From assembly GCA_947441055.1 (NCBI GenBank), contig CANETC010000010.1, positions 1 to 36,959 on the forward strand: a stretch of DNA of 36,959 nucleotides. The letters are read 5' to 3'. A program made the position numbers and the translations under genes. The first letter of the stretch is position 1. Each line of letters starts with the position of its first letter. Of the stretch, positions 1-8,237 are shown in pieces. The stretch is from Cytophagaceae bacterium (GTDB lineage: Bacteria; Bacteroidota; Bacteroidia; Cytophagales; Flexibacteraceae). Under the pieces are notes generated by a model, which was not told the DNA's origin, did not search any database, and worked only from the letters and a program-made list of their open reading frames with translations.

Positions 1-18
1 CAATCTCCCGTTGCAGGC

Positions 19-52
19 AAGCTCGTCCTCTGGGCGGGCTTGTTTTTTTTAT
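19..52 (+). terminator. Rho-independent terminator of an upstream gene
   Basis: A 10-bp stem (AAGCTCGTCC with GGGCGGGCTT, two G-U pairs) with a 3-nt loop is followed directly by eight T. The T-run lies on the plus strand, so it should end a plus-strand gene lying left of the window. The opposite strand has no T-run after the stem, so it is not bidirectional. Confidence 0.85.
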
Positions 53-476
53 TGGATTCTGCGGTTTTTTGTCTTCAATATTTTTATAGTCAACGATTGA
101 TTGTTCTGAGAAGGATTGCTGCACACATTTCGTTTCCTGGATTCGAAACCGTTCCCACACACTGCCGGAACTTTTAGAAAGAAGGCCCCATTTATCAGGA
201 CCAGATCGCTCCGATGGATATCGGCTTTAGCGGATCTGATTTGCACAGGCCACCCAAAACAGAATTCGATTGAAATGTCATTGTTCATAAACTGATGTTG
301 AATTGGTCCTGAAAAACGAATGTGCTTTTGTCTTTTCAAATGTATCAGCAGCGGATTCTCCACAATCGTTCAATGTGCTGGCGTGTAGTCATATTCTCCC
401 AGCGTGTATAAATCGGTTGTCGGGCTTTGCGTAATCTTGTGGCAGGAAATTTTCCTCTCTGAAAAATCAACTTTGA
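53..476. other. Non-coding stretch before the sensor kinase gene
   Basis: About 420 bases without a convincing gene. One 104-codon minus-strand reading frame (363 down to 49) begins with GTG, ends inside the T-run of the neighbouring terminator and has no recognisable domain, so I do not call it. No tRNA-like or repeat structure is seen. The promoter and leader of the downstream two-component genes should lie in its right part, but I cannot place a clear TAnnTTTG box. Confidence 0.5.
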
Positions 477-3392
477 ATGAAACTGTACGGATTAATCCTG
501 CTATGCTTCCTGGAGCTGATTTTCTCTTCCACCATCCTCGCACAATCGTTTGGAATCCAAAACATCAACATCACCAAAGGTCTGATCAGCAATTCGGTTT
601 GGGGAATCACGCAGGACAAGGATGGATACATGTGGATTGCCAGCTCCAATGGCATACAGCGATTTGACGGAAAGAACTATAAGTCTTTTTCACAGAGAGA
701 CGGCCTTGCAGATTCTGAGGCACTGGACTTTTTCAGAAACAATGTCACAGGCGAAATCTATGTGCAAGTTTATCCGGGAAAGGCCTCGGTGCTGAAAGAC
801 GGAAAAATAGACTCCATAAAAAGTAAGCGACTCGAAGCGCTGTTCGCTTCCCGAAGCATTTTGAACATAACAGTCAATTCTGCACGCAAAACACTTTTTA
901 TCTATTCCGATCTCACTGCCTATGAAACAGACTTTGATTTCAAGGTTAAGCGGTCCTTCAAGCAAACCCGCTCTGAAGGAGGCCTGATTTTGTTCTTCTA
1001 TAAGGGAGACACACTATTTCGCTTGAAAGAGCATTCCGGAAATGGGATTTTCATGGATAAGTGGGTGAAAAACCAATTTCAGGAAGTTCGTAAAGTATGC
1101 AGCGGAAAAGGAGTGAAGGCCAAGTTCAACACCTTCAATGAGCCTGGTTGCCTGCTGTATGACAACCAGTATCGGGTGTATTCGCTTAATTTCAATTCCC
1201 TCAAAATTAATAAAGTAGCCTCTGGAAAAACCGAGATTTCGGGGCTGATAATCGACAGCGATTCCATCCTTTGGTACGGAAAAAACAATGGCGTGTATTG
1301 GCAGAATCTGAAAGTGTTGTCCGACTCTGGGCATGTGCTCGACCAACACATTGTTGGCAATATTTTTGAAGACCGCTTCCACCAAATCTGGTTTACCACC
1401 ATTACAAACGGGGTTTATTACATCAGCAACAAGCACATTCGAAATGCCCATGTGTCCCGCTTTGGAAAACCAGAACGAACCATTCACACATTTTTCCGGA
1501 ACCAGAATCTCAGTTTGTTTGGATATACAAACAACTCGTTTTTGGTGAAGCAGAATGGAACAGAACAAGTGATTCAAATTGGCCGGCCCGATATGTTTAA
1601 TCGTGTGATTAAAGTATTGGAGCATGGAAAAGATCTGCTTATTGTCCATGAGTTTGGTGTCTTCAACTGTACAAGCCGGAAGAACTACTATTTAGGTGGG
1701 GGGATAAAAGACTTCAAACACCAGAAAAACAATGTTTTTCTGAGTGCGGGATTTCAGGGTCTCATTCGGTGGAAGTTGGAAGGAGATAAGTTAATCCATT
1801 TGGATACGGTTGAGAAAAATAAGGTCCTGTGTTTTGAAATGGTTAATGACACAACGGTGGCTTATTATTCCACAAAAGGATGTTTTATCCGTAATCTCCA
1901 AAATCCAAAGAAAAATGCACCTGTGATCTTTCCTGAAAACAAGGCTGTTTCCATATCCCGTTTTTACAAACACAAAGAACAGGTCTTTGCCTTGGATCCG
2001 GACGGAAACCTGTATAAACTCATGGGTGAAAAACTGCTTTGTACCTATCCGAACATCCTGGGAAACCATGAACGGATCAGGCAAATTCAGATGGATGAAA
2101 AAGGAACACTTCATGCCATTACAGACCGAGCCTATTATGCGGTATTTCAATTTTTCAGGCCTGGCCAGCATCAAAAAGTTGTTCTGAATTACAAAAATGG
2201 CTTCACCCATTCCCTGATCAACCATGTGTTTTGTTGGAATGATACGGTGTACATATCGGGGAATAATGGAGTGTCCGCTTTCCGGCTCGATGAACTCCAG
2301 AACCAATTCCCAGAAAAGGTTTGGATTTCACAAGTCTCATCCGGGGATGCACTGATTGAGAACCCCGGACAGTTTTTTACGCTGAGCAAATCCCAAACCG
2401 ACCTCAAACTTGAATGCCACACCATCGACTTTAATTTTCCGGAGCCGGTCTTTTTTTCATATCGAATGTTGCGCAATGGAAAGGAACGGTATGCCGGAAA
2501 AACCACCGAAAATTCAATTGTCCTTTCGGAGTTAAAAGCAGGCGACTATGTGCTGCAGGTCACGGCATTCAATTCTTTGAATCCGAACCAGAAAAGTGCA
2601 ACACTTGAAATCCGGTTTCGGAAAGAGCCACTGCTTTTGGAAAATATCTGGGTTCAGACCTTCCTGTATATCACATCCATTTTGGTTGTTGTCTGGATTA
2701 TGGTGTACCTCCTTAGGCGAGAAGGAGAAAGGGAAAAAGCCAGGAATCTCATTCAACAACGCATTACCCGACTCGAACTTCTTGCTCTTCGGTCTCAGCT
2801 GGACCCACATTTTATTTTCAATTCGCTTAATTCCATCAAGGAGTTTATTCGAAAGAACGATGTGTTTCGCTCGCAGCAATACCTAGATGATTTTGCCACC
2901 TTGATGCGGACCACACTCGATAAAAGCAAACACCGGAATATTCTGCTGACGGACGAAATTCAGTACCTAAACACCTATCTCACCCTGGAGCAGCTGCGGT
3001 TTAACCACAGTTTTACTTTCCAGATTTCATACGGAGACCTGCCAGCGGAACTGATTTACATTCCTTCGATGATGTTACAGCCCTTTGTGGAAAATTCCAT
3101 CCGGCACGGGAAAATTGGAGCTCTGGCCCATGAAGGATTGCTGGAGGTGAAGTTTGAAGAAATGGACGACGACTTTCTGAAGTGCACCATTATGGACAAT
3201 GGAACTGGACTTAATTCAGACAAAATTTATCCACAAAAGGGTGTGCATGCTATGAGCATCATTCAGGATCGAATCAATTTATACAACGATTCCCAAAGTA
3301 TGAAAATTCGGTTTGAGGTCCGCAACCGGGCCGATGGTGCGGGTGTCATGGTTGAAATTCTTTTGCCTATTCTCTACAATGAAAACGATTAA
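477..3392 (+). CDS. Beta-propeller sensor histidine kinase, LytS/YehU type
   Basis: A membrane sensor kinase of 971 residues. Residues 1-22 look like a signal peptide (hydrophobic, ending LAQ). The next roughly 600 residues carry repeats of the two-component-propeller kind (for example SVWGITQDKDGYMWIASSNG), followed by a Y_Y_Y-like beta domain near 640-720. One membrane helix lies near 725-745 (IWVQTFLYITSILVVVWIMV). The kinase core is the His_kinase family: LDPHFIFNSLNS with His778 as the phosphorylated residue, then an ATP-binding part with FVENSIRHG and DNGTGL. The periplasmic propeller should bind an unknown ligand, and the kinase should phosphorylate the LytTR regulator encoded next, whose start overlaps this gene by 14 nt. 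The family assignment is firm and the signal is unknown. Confidence 0.93.
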   Translation: MKLYGLILLCFLELIFSSTILAQSFGIQNINITKGLISNSVWGITQDKDGYMWIASSNGIQRFDGKNYKSFSQRDGLADSEALDFFRNNVTGEIYVQVYPGKASVLKDGKIDSIKSKRLEALFASRSILNITVNSARKTLFIYSDLTAYETDFDFKVKRSFKQTRSEGGLILFFYKGDTLFRLKEHSGNGIFMDKWVKNQFQEVRKVCSGKGVKAKFNTFNEPGCLLYDNQYRVYSLNFNSLKINKVASGKTEISGLIIDSDSILWYGKNNGVYWQNLKVLSDSGHVLDQHIVGNIFEDRFHQIWFTTITNGVYYISNKHIRNAHVSRFGKPERTIHTFFRNQNLSLFGYTNNSFLVKQNGTEQVIQIGRPDMFNRVIKVLEHGKDLLIVHEFGVFNCTSRKNYYLGGGIKDFKHQKNNVFLSAGFQGLIRWKLEGDKLIHLDTVEKNKVLCFEMVNDTTVAYYSTKGCFIRNLQNPKKNAPVIFPENKAVSISRFYKHKEQVFALDPDGNLYKLMGEKLLCTYPNILGNHERIRQIQMDEKGTLHAITDRAYYAVFQFFRPGQHQKVVLNYKNGFTHSLINHVFCWNDTVYISGNNGVSAFRLDELQNQFPEKVWISQVSSGDALIENPGQFFTLSKSQTDLKLECHTIDFNFPEPVFFSYRMLRNGKERYAGKTTENSIVLSELKAGDYVLQVTAFNSLNPNQKSATLEIRFRKEPLLLENIWVQTFLYITSILVVVWIMVYLLRREGEREKARNLIQQRITRLELLALRSQLDPHFIFNSLNSIKEFIRKNDVFRSQQYLDDFATLMRTTLDKSKHRNILLTDEIQYLNTYLTLEQLRFNHSFTFQISYGDLPAELIYIPSMMLQPFVENSIRHGKIGALAHEGLLEVKFEEMDDDFLKCTIMDNGTGLNSDKIYPQKGVHAMSIIQDRINLYNDSQSMKIRFEVRNRADGAGVMVEILLPILYNEND

Positions 3393-4170
3393 CATAAGCC
3401 TGATCGAAGATGAGCCACAAAGCTTATCCCTACTGAAAGACACCATCCTCGTTCTGGGGAACCAATATTCCATTGTTTCTGCCACAAGCAATATAAGCGA
3501 CTCTGTTTTTGAAATCCAGCAATGCAAGCCCGATATTCTGATATCGGATATTCAGCTTCAGGACGGAACCGTTTTTGATGTCCTGGAAAAATCTGGGCCT
3601 CATATCAAAACTCTGGTTCTGATTACTGCCTACGACCACTACGCAATTCGTGCGATTAAATACAGTGCCATTGACTATCTCTTGAAGCCAGTGAATACTC
3701 TTGAGCTGAAACAGGCCATTGAGAAATGTGTTCAGCAACTGGACTCAATTCACCTCAATACCGTGAGCCAGATTAACTTTCTGCAAGCCAGAAATGAACC
3801 CAAAAACCAAAATGCGTACGGGGACATTCTCATCAATTCGGAGAACGCCATCCATGTGATCCACCAGAAAGAGGTTTTGTATTGCAAGGCCGACCGGAAT
3901 TATACAGAGTTTTATCTGCAGGATGGAAGGGTGATTATCAGCTCCAGGACCTTGCTTTTTTATGAACATCTGCTGGATCCTACCATCTTTTTCCGTGTTC
4001 ATTTGTCTTTTATTATCAATACAGAACAAGTGAAAACCTTTGTGAAAGGTCGAACAGGCAGTGTGGTGATGAACAACGGATACGAAATTGATGTGGCATC
4101 ACGGCGAATGGCATTGTTTGCTAGTTTCTTTAAAAATGGTCGTAGGGAAGGGAGCCAGAACAAAACTTGA
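3379..4170 (+). CDS. LytTR-family response regulator
   Basis: A cytoplasmic two-component regulator of 263 residues. Residues 1-120 form a receiver domain with acidic pocket E10-D11, phospho-acceptor Asp57 (ILISDIQLQDG) and a KPV motif near the end. The C-terminal 110 residues are a LytTR DNA-binding domain (KEVLYCKADRNYTEF; later FFRVHLSFIINTEQVK). The ORF track starts at 3313, but the ATG at 3379 gives the normal receiver N-terminus (MKTINISLIEDEP), so I use it. The gene overlaps the kinase gene by 14 nt, which indicates coupled translation of a cognate pair. Its targets cannot be read from the window. A weak terminator follows. Confidence 0.93.
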   Translation: MKTINISLIEDEPQSLSLLKDTILVLGNQYSIVSATSNISDSVFEIQQCKPDILISDIQLQDGTVFDVLEKSGPHIKTLVLITAYDHYAIRAIKYSAIDYLLKPVNTLELKQAIEKCVQQLDSIHLNTVSQINFLQARNEPKNQNAYGDILINSENAIHVIHQKEVLYCKADRNYTEFYLQDGRVIISSRTLLFYEHLLDPTIFFRVHLSFIINTEQVKTFVKGRTGSVVMNNGYEIDVASRRMALFASFFKNGRREGSQNKT

Positions 4171-4177
4171 GAACCTC

Positions 4178-4201
4178 AAAATCTCCCAAAAGGGAGTTTT
4201 T
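4178..4201 (+). terminator. Probable terminator after the LytTR regulator
   Basis: A CTCCC-AAAA-GGGAG hairpin is flanked by A4 on the left and T5 on the right, just after the regulator stop codon. The stem is only 5 bp plus A-T pairs past a T-T mismatch, so it is modest. Confidence 0.55.
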
Positions 4202-4342
4202 GAAATCAACAGATAAATTCCAGTAATTTTCAGTCTGGGAAGAAGGTTACACGGTTAAAGATTTATTCAAGACATGCTTGAAATTGCCTCAACTTCTTTT
4301 CCCAAATTCATTTGGGAATGCTAATCTTGAAGTTCGATACCA

Positions 4343-5914
4343 ATGCCATTGAAAAGCACCAAGTCCCATTACCGAATCGCATTTGCAGCATTTCTGTTTT
4401 CCTTGCTTGCAACTTCCTTCGGATTTTTCTCCGCATGGCTGGAAATTGGCCAGTTCTGCTACGCCCTTGATGATTCCTTCATCATGATGGCGATTTCGAA
4501 AAACATCGCATTTCACCATGTCTGGGGCCTGACCCAATACCACTTTAGCTCCACAGCTTCCTCTCCCTTGTTTGCTGTTTTGCTCGCCGGGGCCGACTTG
4601 ATTTTTGGAGATCATATCTGGATGCCGCTGGTCATCAATATTTTTGCCCTCGGCGGACTGTATTTTTTCGTGGCCTGGCTGTGTGCCAAATGGAATTTTA
4701 AGCTCTGGCAAACCTGGTGGATGCTGCTTGGATTGTTCTTTTTTATGCCCGTTCCGGTTCTGCTTTATGGCAGTATGGAGCATATTCTTCACACCCTCAT
4801 TGCGCTTTTTTGCCTGTATTTGGTGCTCGAGAATGAAAAGCCGGCTCCAATTTGGAAACTGCTACTTGCCGGGGCATTGCTTGCTGGAATCCGATATGAA
4901 GGATTATTCGAAGGCGGACTTTTGGTGCTTGTGCTTTGGAGCAGAAAGCAATGGCTTTCAGGTGTTTTTTTTGGAGTTGGAATGGCAATCCCGGTGGCGA
5001 GTCTTGGCATTTATTCCATGGCTCAGGGTTGGTTCTTTCTCCCCAATTCTCTGGTATTAAAAGCCTACGGAATGAACATTCAGGAAACAAAAACCATCGT
5101 CGGATTTATACTTTCCTGGATCAGCAAAGCGGCCAATTATCCCCACGCCATTGCCTCTATTATCGTGCTGGCACTCATTCGGGAATTGCCGGAATCCGCC
5201 CGCAACCACAATAAGCTTTGGACAGGCGTGGTTTTGCTGGCCTCCGTACTTCATTTTGTTTTGGCACGATATGGCCATGTGTATCGCTATGAAGCCTATG
5301 TGATGGCATTGGGCTGGCTGGCATATTGGAAAACATGTGTTCAGGGTGGTTTTGTAAATTCTCAAGCCGAATTATGGAGAAATTTGCGTCAATCTCCTGT
5401 TCAGGCTATCATCGTTATTGCATTGGTATTTAGTCCCTTGTACCGGTCGGTAGAAAGTTATGCAGTAGGCGCAAAAGCCATTGTAAACATCTATGAGCAG
5501 CAGGTTCAAACGGCGCGTTTTGTGCAGAAGTATTTTGATAAGGCGGTTATCGGCGCCCTTGATGTGGGTGCAATTGCCTATTATTCGGATTGTAAATTGC
5601 AGGATCTCTGGGGCCTTGGAACCATGGATTTTGCCCAGCTGAAATTGAAAAATCAGTACAAGCCTGCTGAAATCGATTCTGTGAGTCAAAGGCTGGGAAT
5701 GGAACTTGCCATTGTGTACGGACGACCAATGAATCGACCGGGTTGGCAGAAGGTGGAAAGTTGGGCAATCCGAGAAAATATGGTTTGCGCTCAGGATACC
5801 GTTGATTTTTACGCATTGAATCCTGATGCACATTCCCGCTTGAAACAACACTTAATTGCTTTTCGCGACAGCCTTCCAAAAAGCGTAATTGTTATTCCAG
5901 CGCAGACTAAATGA
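4343..5914 (+). CDS. Multi-pass membrane glycosyltransferase-like protein (GT-C fold)
   Basis: An integral membrane protein of 523 residues with about ten hydrophobic helices. Near residue 40 it has ALDDSFIMM followed about 20 residues later by STASSPLF. This matches the Asp-Asp loop and T-S-P-L pattern after the first helix of GT-C sugar transferases that use polyprenyl-phosphate sugars (AftB-like and GT39-like families). A soluble segment of about 130 residues at the C-terminus follows the last helix. The inferred role is transfer of a lipid-linked sugar on the outer face of the inner membrane; donor and acceptor are unknown. It overlaps the downstream ion-channel gene by 4 nt (ATGA). It could also be a non-catalytic relative. 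Confidence 0.7.
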   Translation: MPLKSTKSHYRIAFAAFLFSLLATSFGFFSAWLEIGQFCYALDDSFIMMAISKNIAFHHVWGLTQYHFSSTASSPLFAVLLAGADLIFGDHIWMPLVINIFALGGLYFFVAWLCAKWNFKLWQTWWMLLGLFFFMPVPVLLYGSMEHILHTLIALFCLYLVLENEKPAPIWKLLLAGALLAGIRYEGLFEGGLLVLVLWSRKQWLSGVFFGVGMAIPVASLGIYSMAQGWFFLPNSLVLKAYGMNIQETKTIVGFILSWISKAANYPHAIASIIVLALIRELPESARNHNKLWTGVVLLASVLHFVLARYGHVYRYEAYVMALGWLAYWKTCVQGGFVNSQAELWRNLRQSPVQAIIVIALVFSPLYRSVESYAVGAKAIVNIYEQQVQTARFVQKYFDKAVIGALDVGAIAYYSDCKLQDLWGLGTMDFAQLKLKNQYKPAEIDSVSQRLGMELAIVYGRPMNRPGWQKVESWAIRENMVCAQDTVDFYALNPDAHSRLKQHLIAFRDSLPKSVIVIPAQTK

Positions 5915-6873
5915 AAAAAGGCTTTTGGAGAGGAAAATTCAAAAATTCTGGAGCTGAGTTCAAAGACACAGGCTTTAGCAATTTGGCTTCTGCCCAGGGA
6001 AGTCGTCTTTTAGATTCAAACGGTAAGTTTCAAGTAAAAAGGACTGGCAGTACAAATTGGTTTTCTTTCAGCTTTGCCCATGAACTTATCAGCATGTCAT
6101 GGGGCAAATTCCTTGGCATAATTTTCGGATTTTATGTTTTGGTGAACCTACTTTTTGCTTGTCTTTACTACTTGGCTGGCATGGAAAATTTTATGGGTGG
6201 CATCGCCAGAACGGAATCTGAGAAGTTTTTTGAAGCTTTCTTTTTTTCTGCACAAACCATTACCACCGTTGGGTATGGTCGGGTGAATCCCGCCGGGTTT
6301 TTGCCCAACATCATTGCTTCGGTTGAGGCATTGATGGGGCTTATGAGTTTCTCCATCATTACGGGTCTGTTGTATGGGCGGTTTGCCAAACCGGAAGCCA
6401 AAATTGTTTTTGCACCCAACATCCTCATTTCGCCTTTTCAAGGAGAAAAAGCCCTCATGATTCGTTTTGCCAATGCCAGGAATAATGATCTGGCAGAACT
6501 TGAGGCGCAGGTGATTCTCAGTCTTGTTGGTTTGGAGGAGGAACGAAATATTAGAAAGTATTATACCCTAAAGCTTGAGAGAAGTCAGGTGACAGCGATG
6601 CCACTAACCTGGACACTTGTGCATCCGATTAAGGATGAAAGTCCTTTGCTTTCAATCGATCAGGAAGGTCTGGAGGAACTTGAGGCTGAGGTACTTGTTA
6701 CAATTAAGGGCCACGATACCATTTTCTCTCAAACTGTTTTTTCCAGAACTTCCTTTCTCCCTTCTGCCTTTGTCTGGAATGCCAAGTTCAAACCTTGTTT
6801 TCGAAAAAGTGAGGACGGACTTGAAACAATTTTGGAAATGGACAAGTTGGGGGATTACGAATTGCTTGCATGA
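5911..6873 (+). CDS. Inward-rectifier potassium channel (KirBac family)
   Basis: A 320-residue K+ channel subunit expected to form a tetramer in the inner membrane. The N-terminal 60 residues are cytoplasmic, with a Trp-containing amphipathic slide-helix region. Helix M1 lies near 66-90, and the pore helix leads to the selectivity filter TVGYGR at 119-124. Helix M2 follows near 135-160 (MGLMSFSIITGLLYGRFAKP). The rest is the cytoplasmic immunoglobulin-like Kir domain (MIRFANARNNDLAELEAQV). Length and domain order fit KirBac proteins. The start codon overlaps the preceding gene by 4 nt and the stop overlaps the next by 4 nt, so all three genes should be translated from one message. Confidence 0.93.
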   Translation: MKKGFWRGKFKNSGAEFKDTGFSNLASAQGSRLLDSNGKFQVKRTGSTNWFSFSFAHELISMSWGKFLGIIFGFYVLVNLLFACLYYLAGMENFMGGIARTESEKFFEAFFFSAQTITTVGYGRVNPAGFLPNIIASVEALMGLMSFSIITGLLYGRFAKPEAKIVFAPNILISPFQGEKALMIRFANARNNDLAELEAQVILSLVGLEEERNIRKYYTLKLERSQVTAMPLTWTLVHPIKDESPLLSIDQEGLEELEAEVLVTIKGHDTIFSQTVFSRTSFLPSAFVWNAKFKPCFRKSEDGLETILEMDKLGDYELLA

Positions 6874-8237
6874 TATTCAGATCTGTTAATCCCTGGTCAG
6901 GTGAATTGATTTCAGAGACCCCTGCGATGGGTGAGGAGGAGGTAAAAAGTGCCCTCTCAAAATCCGAATTTGCTTTTAAAACTTGGTCCAGAACCGAGCT
7001 CTCGGTCAGGCTTAATTGCCTCGAAACTTTAGGGAAGCTCATTGCGCTTAATAGTGAATTCCTATCCACCGCTATGTCGGAAGAAATGGGAAAACCGATC
7101 ATTGAGGCAAGAGCCGAGGTAACTAAATCCATATCTCTTTTAGAATTTTATTGTAAAAATTCTGGCGCTTGGCTTGAAAAAAAGAAATCGGGAGCCGGAG
7201 CTAAAAAAGCAGGTATTGCTCGATATCCTTTGGGAGGAATCTTGCTTGTAATGCCCTGGAATTTTCCGCTTTGGCAAGTATTGCGTGGCGCAGTTCCGGC
7301 ATTGTGTTCCGGCAATGTAATCTTGCTTAAGCATGCCCCGAATGTGTTTGGATTTTCAGCAAAGCTTGAGAAATTATTCCATGAAGCCGGTTTTCCTGAA
7401 GGGGTCTTTCAAAACCTTTTCGTAGATGTTCAAGACTTGGATGGGATTGTTTCCCACAATGCTGTTTCCGCTGTTTCCTTAACAGGCAGTGAGGCTGCCG
7501 GCCGTTCGATGGCAGCGCTTGCCGGAAAGAATTTAAAAAAGTGTGTTCTTGAACTTGGTGGAAGCGACCCTTTCATTGTGTTGCCAGATGCAAATCTGGA
7601 ACTCGTAAGTAAAATGGCGGCGGCCTCCCGCATGATTAACACGGGTCAAAGTTGCATCGCGGCAAAGCGCTTCCTTGTGCATGATTCGATTTCAGAAGTG
7701 TTTGCAGAACGCATTTCTTTTGAACTGGAACAGTTTCGCCCTGGAAATCCATTGCTTGATGAAACAAAAATGGGGCCTTTGGCGCGACCAGATCTGGTGT
7801 CAGCTTTAGAAAAGCAATTGTCTGTCACTTTGAGTGCTGGAGCAAAACTGGCTTACAAGATGGAGGCCGATTTTCCTGAAACAGCATCTTGTTTTTTGCC
7901 AGCTTTGATTACAAATGTAAAGCCTGGAATGGCCGCATTTGAGGAAGAAACCTTTGGACCGTTGGCTGTATTAACAAGTTTTTCAACCATTGAGGAAGCA
8001 ATTGAATTGGCCAATTCAAGTCGATTCGGACTTGGGGCTTCGGTTCATTCTCACAATGAGGATTTGGCCAGAGAAATCGCCGAAAGACTGGACTGCGGCA
8101 CCGTGGCCATCAATTCCGTGATGCGGTCAGATCCTTCACTTCCTTTTGGCGGAATCAAAGCCTCAGGATTCGGAAGGGAACTTGCCGAAGAAGGTCTTGC
8201 AGAATTTGTGAACCTGAAGGTTGTAATGGAAGCTTAG
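6870..8237 (+). CDS. NAD(P)-dependent aldehyde dehydrogenase, succinate-semialdehyde type
   Basis: A 455-residue soluble dehydrogenase of the ALDH superfamily, oxidising an aldehyde to the acid. The nucleotide-binding loop MPWNFPLWQ, LTGSEAAGR, general-base Glu228 (VLELGGSDPF) and nucleophile Cys262 (GQSCIAAKR) are all present, so it should be active. PWNFPLWQVLRGAVPAL followed by LLKHAPN is characteristic of the Sad/GabD-like succinate-semialdehyde dehydrogenases. The exact substrate is inferred. It overlaps the Kir channel gene by 4 nt. Its TAG stop shares bases with the TAA stop of the convergent histidine kinase gene, so no terminator fits between them. Confidence 0.9.
   Translation: MIFRSVNPWSGELISETPAMGEEEVKSALSKSEFAFKTWSRTELSVRLNCLETLGKLIALNSEFLSTAMSEEMGKPIIEARAEVTKSISLLEFYCKNSGAWLEKKKSGAGAKKAGIARYPLGGILLVMPWNFPLWQVLRGAVPALCSGNVILLKHAPNVFGFSAKLEKLFHEAGFPEGVFQNLFVDVQDLDGIVSHNAVSAVSLTGSEAAGRSMAALAGKNLKKCVLELGGSDPFIVLPDANLELVSKMAAASRMINTGQSCIAAKRFLVHDSISEVFAERISFELEQFRPGNPLLDETKMGPLARPDLVSALEKQLSVTLSAGAKLAYKMEADFPETASCFLPALITNVKPGMAAFEEETFGPLAVLTSFSTIEEAIELANSSRFGLGASVHSHNEDLAREIAERLDCGTVAINSVMRSDPSLPFGGIKASGFGRELAEEGLAEFVNLKVVMEA

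Noticed and set aside
49-363. 104-codon minus-strand ORF at the left end
   Set aside because: GTG start, no recognisable domain, and it ends in the T-run of a terminator on the other strand. Support is too weak to call it a gene.
1014-1649. 211-codon minus-strand ORF
   Set aside because: Shadow of the propeller region of the sensor kinase, with no domain of its own.
4289-4792. 167-codon minus-strand ORF
   Set aside because: Shadow of the membrane glycosyltransferase gene, whose hydrophobic helices give a polar, Gln/Lys-rich antisense frame.
8234-8237. Frameshift or misassembly at the ALDH/kinase junction
   Set aside because: Both reading frames are complete to their conserved ends. The 4-nt shared stop region is a normal convergent overlap.
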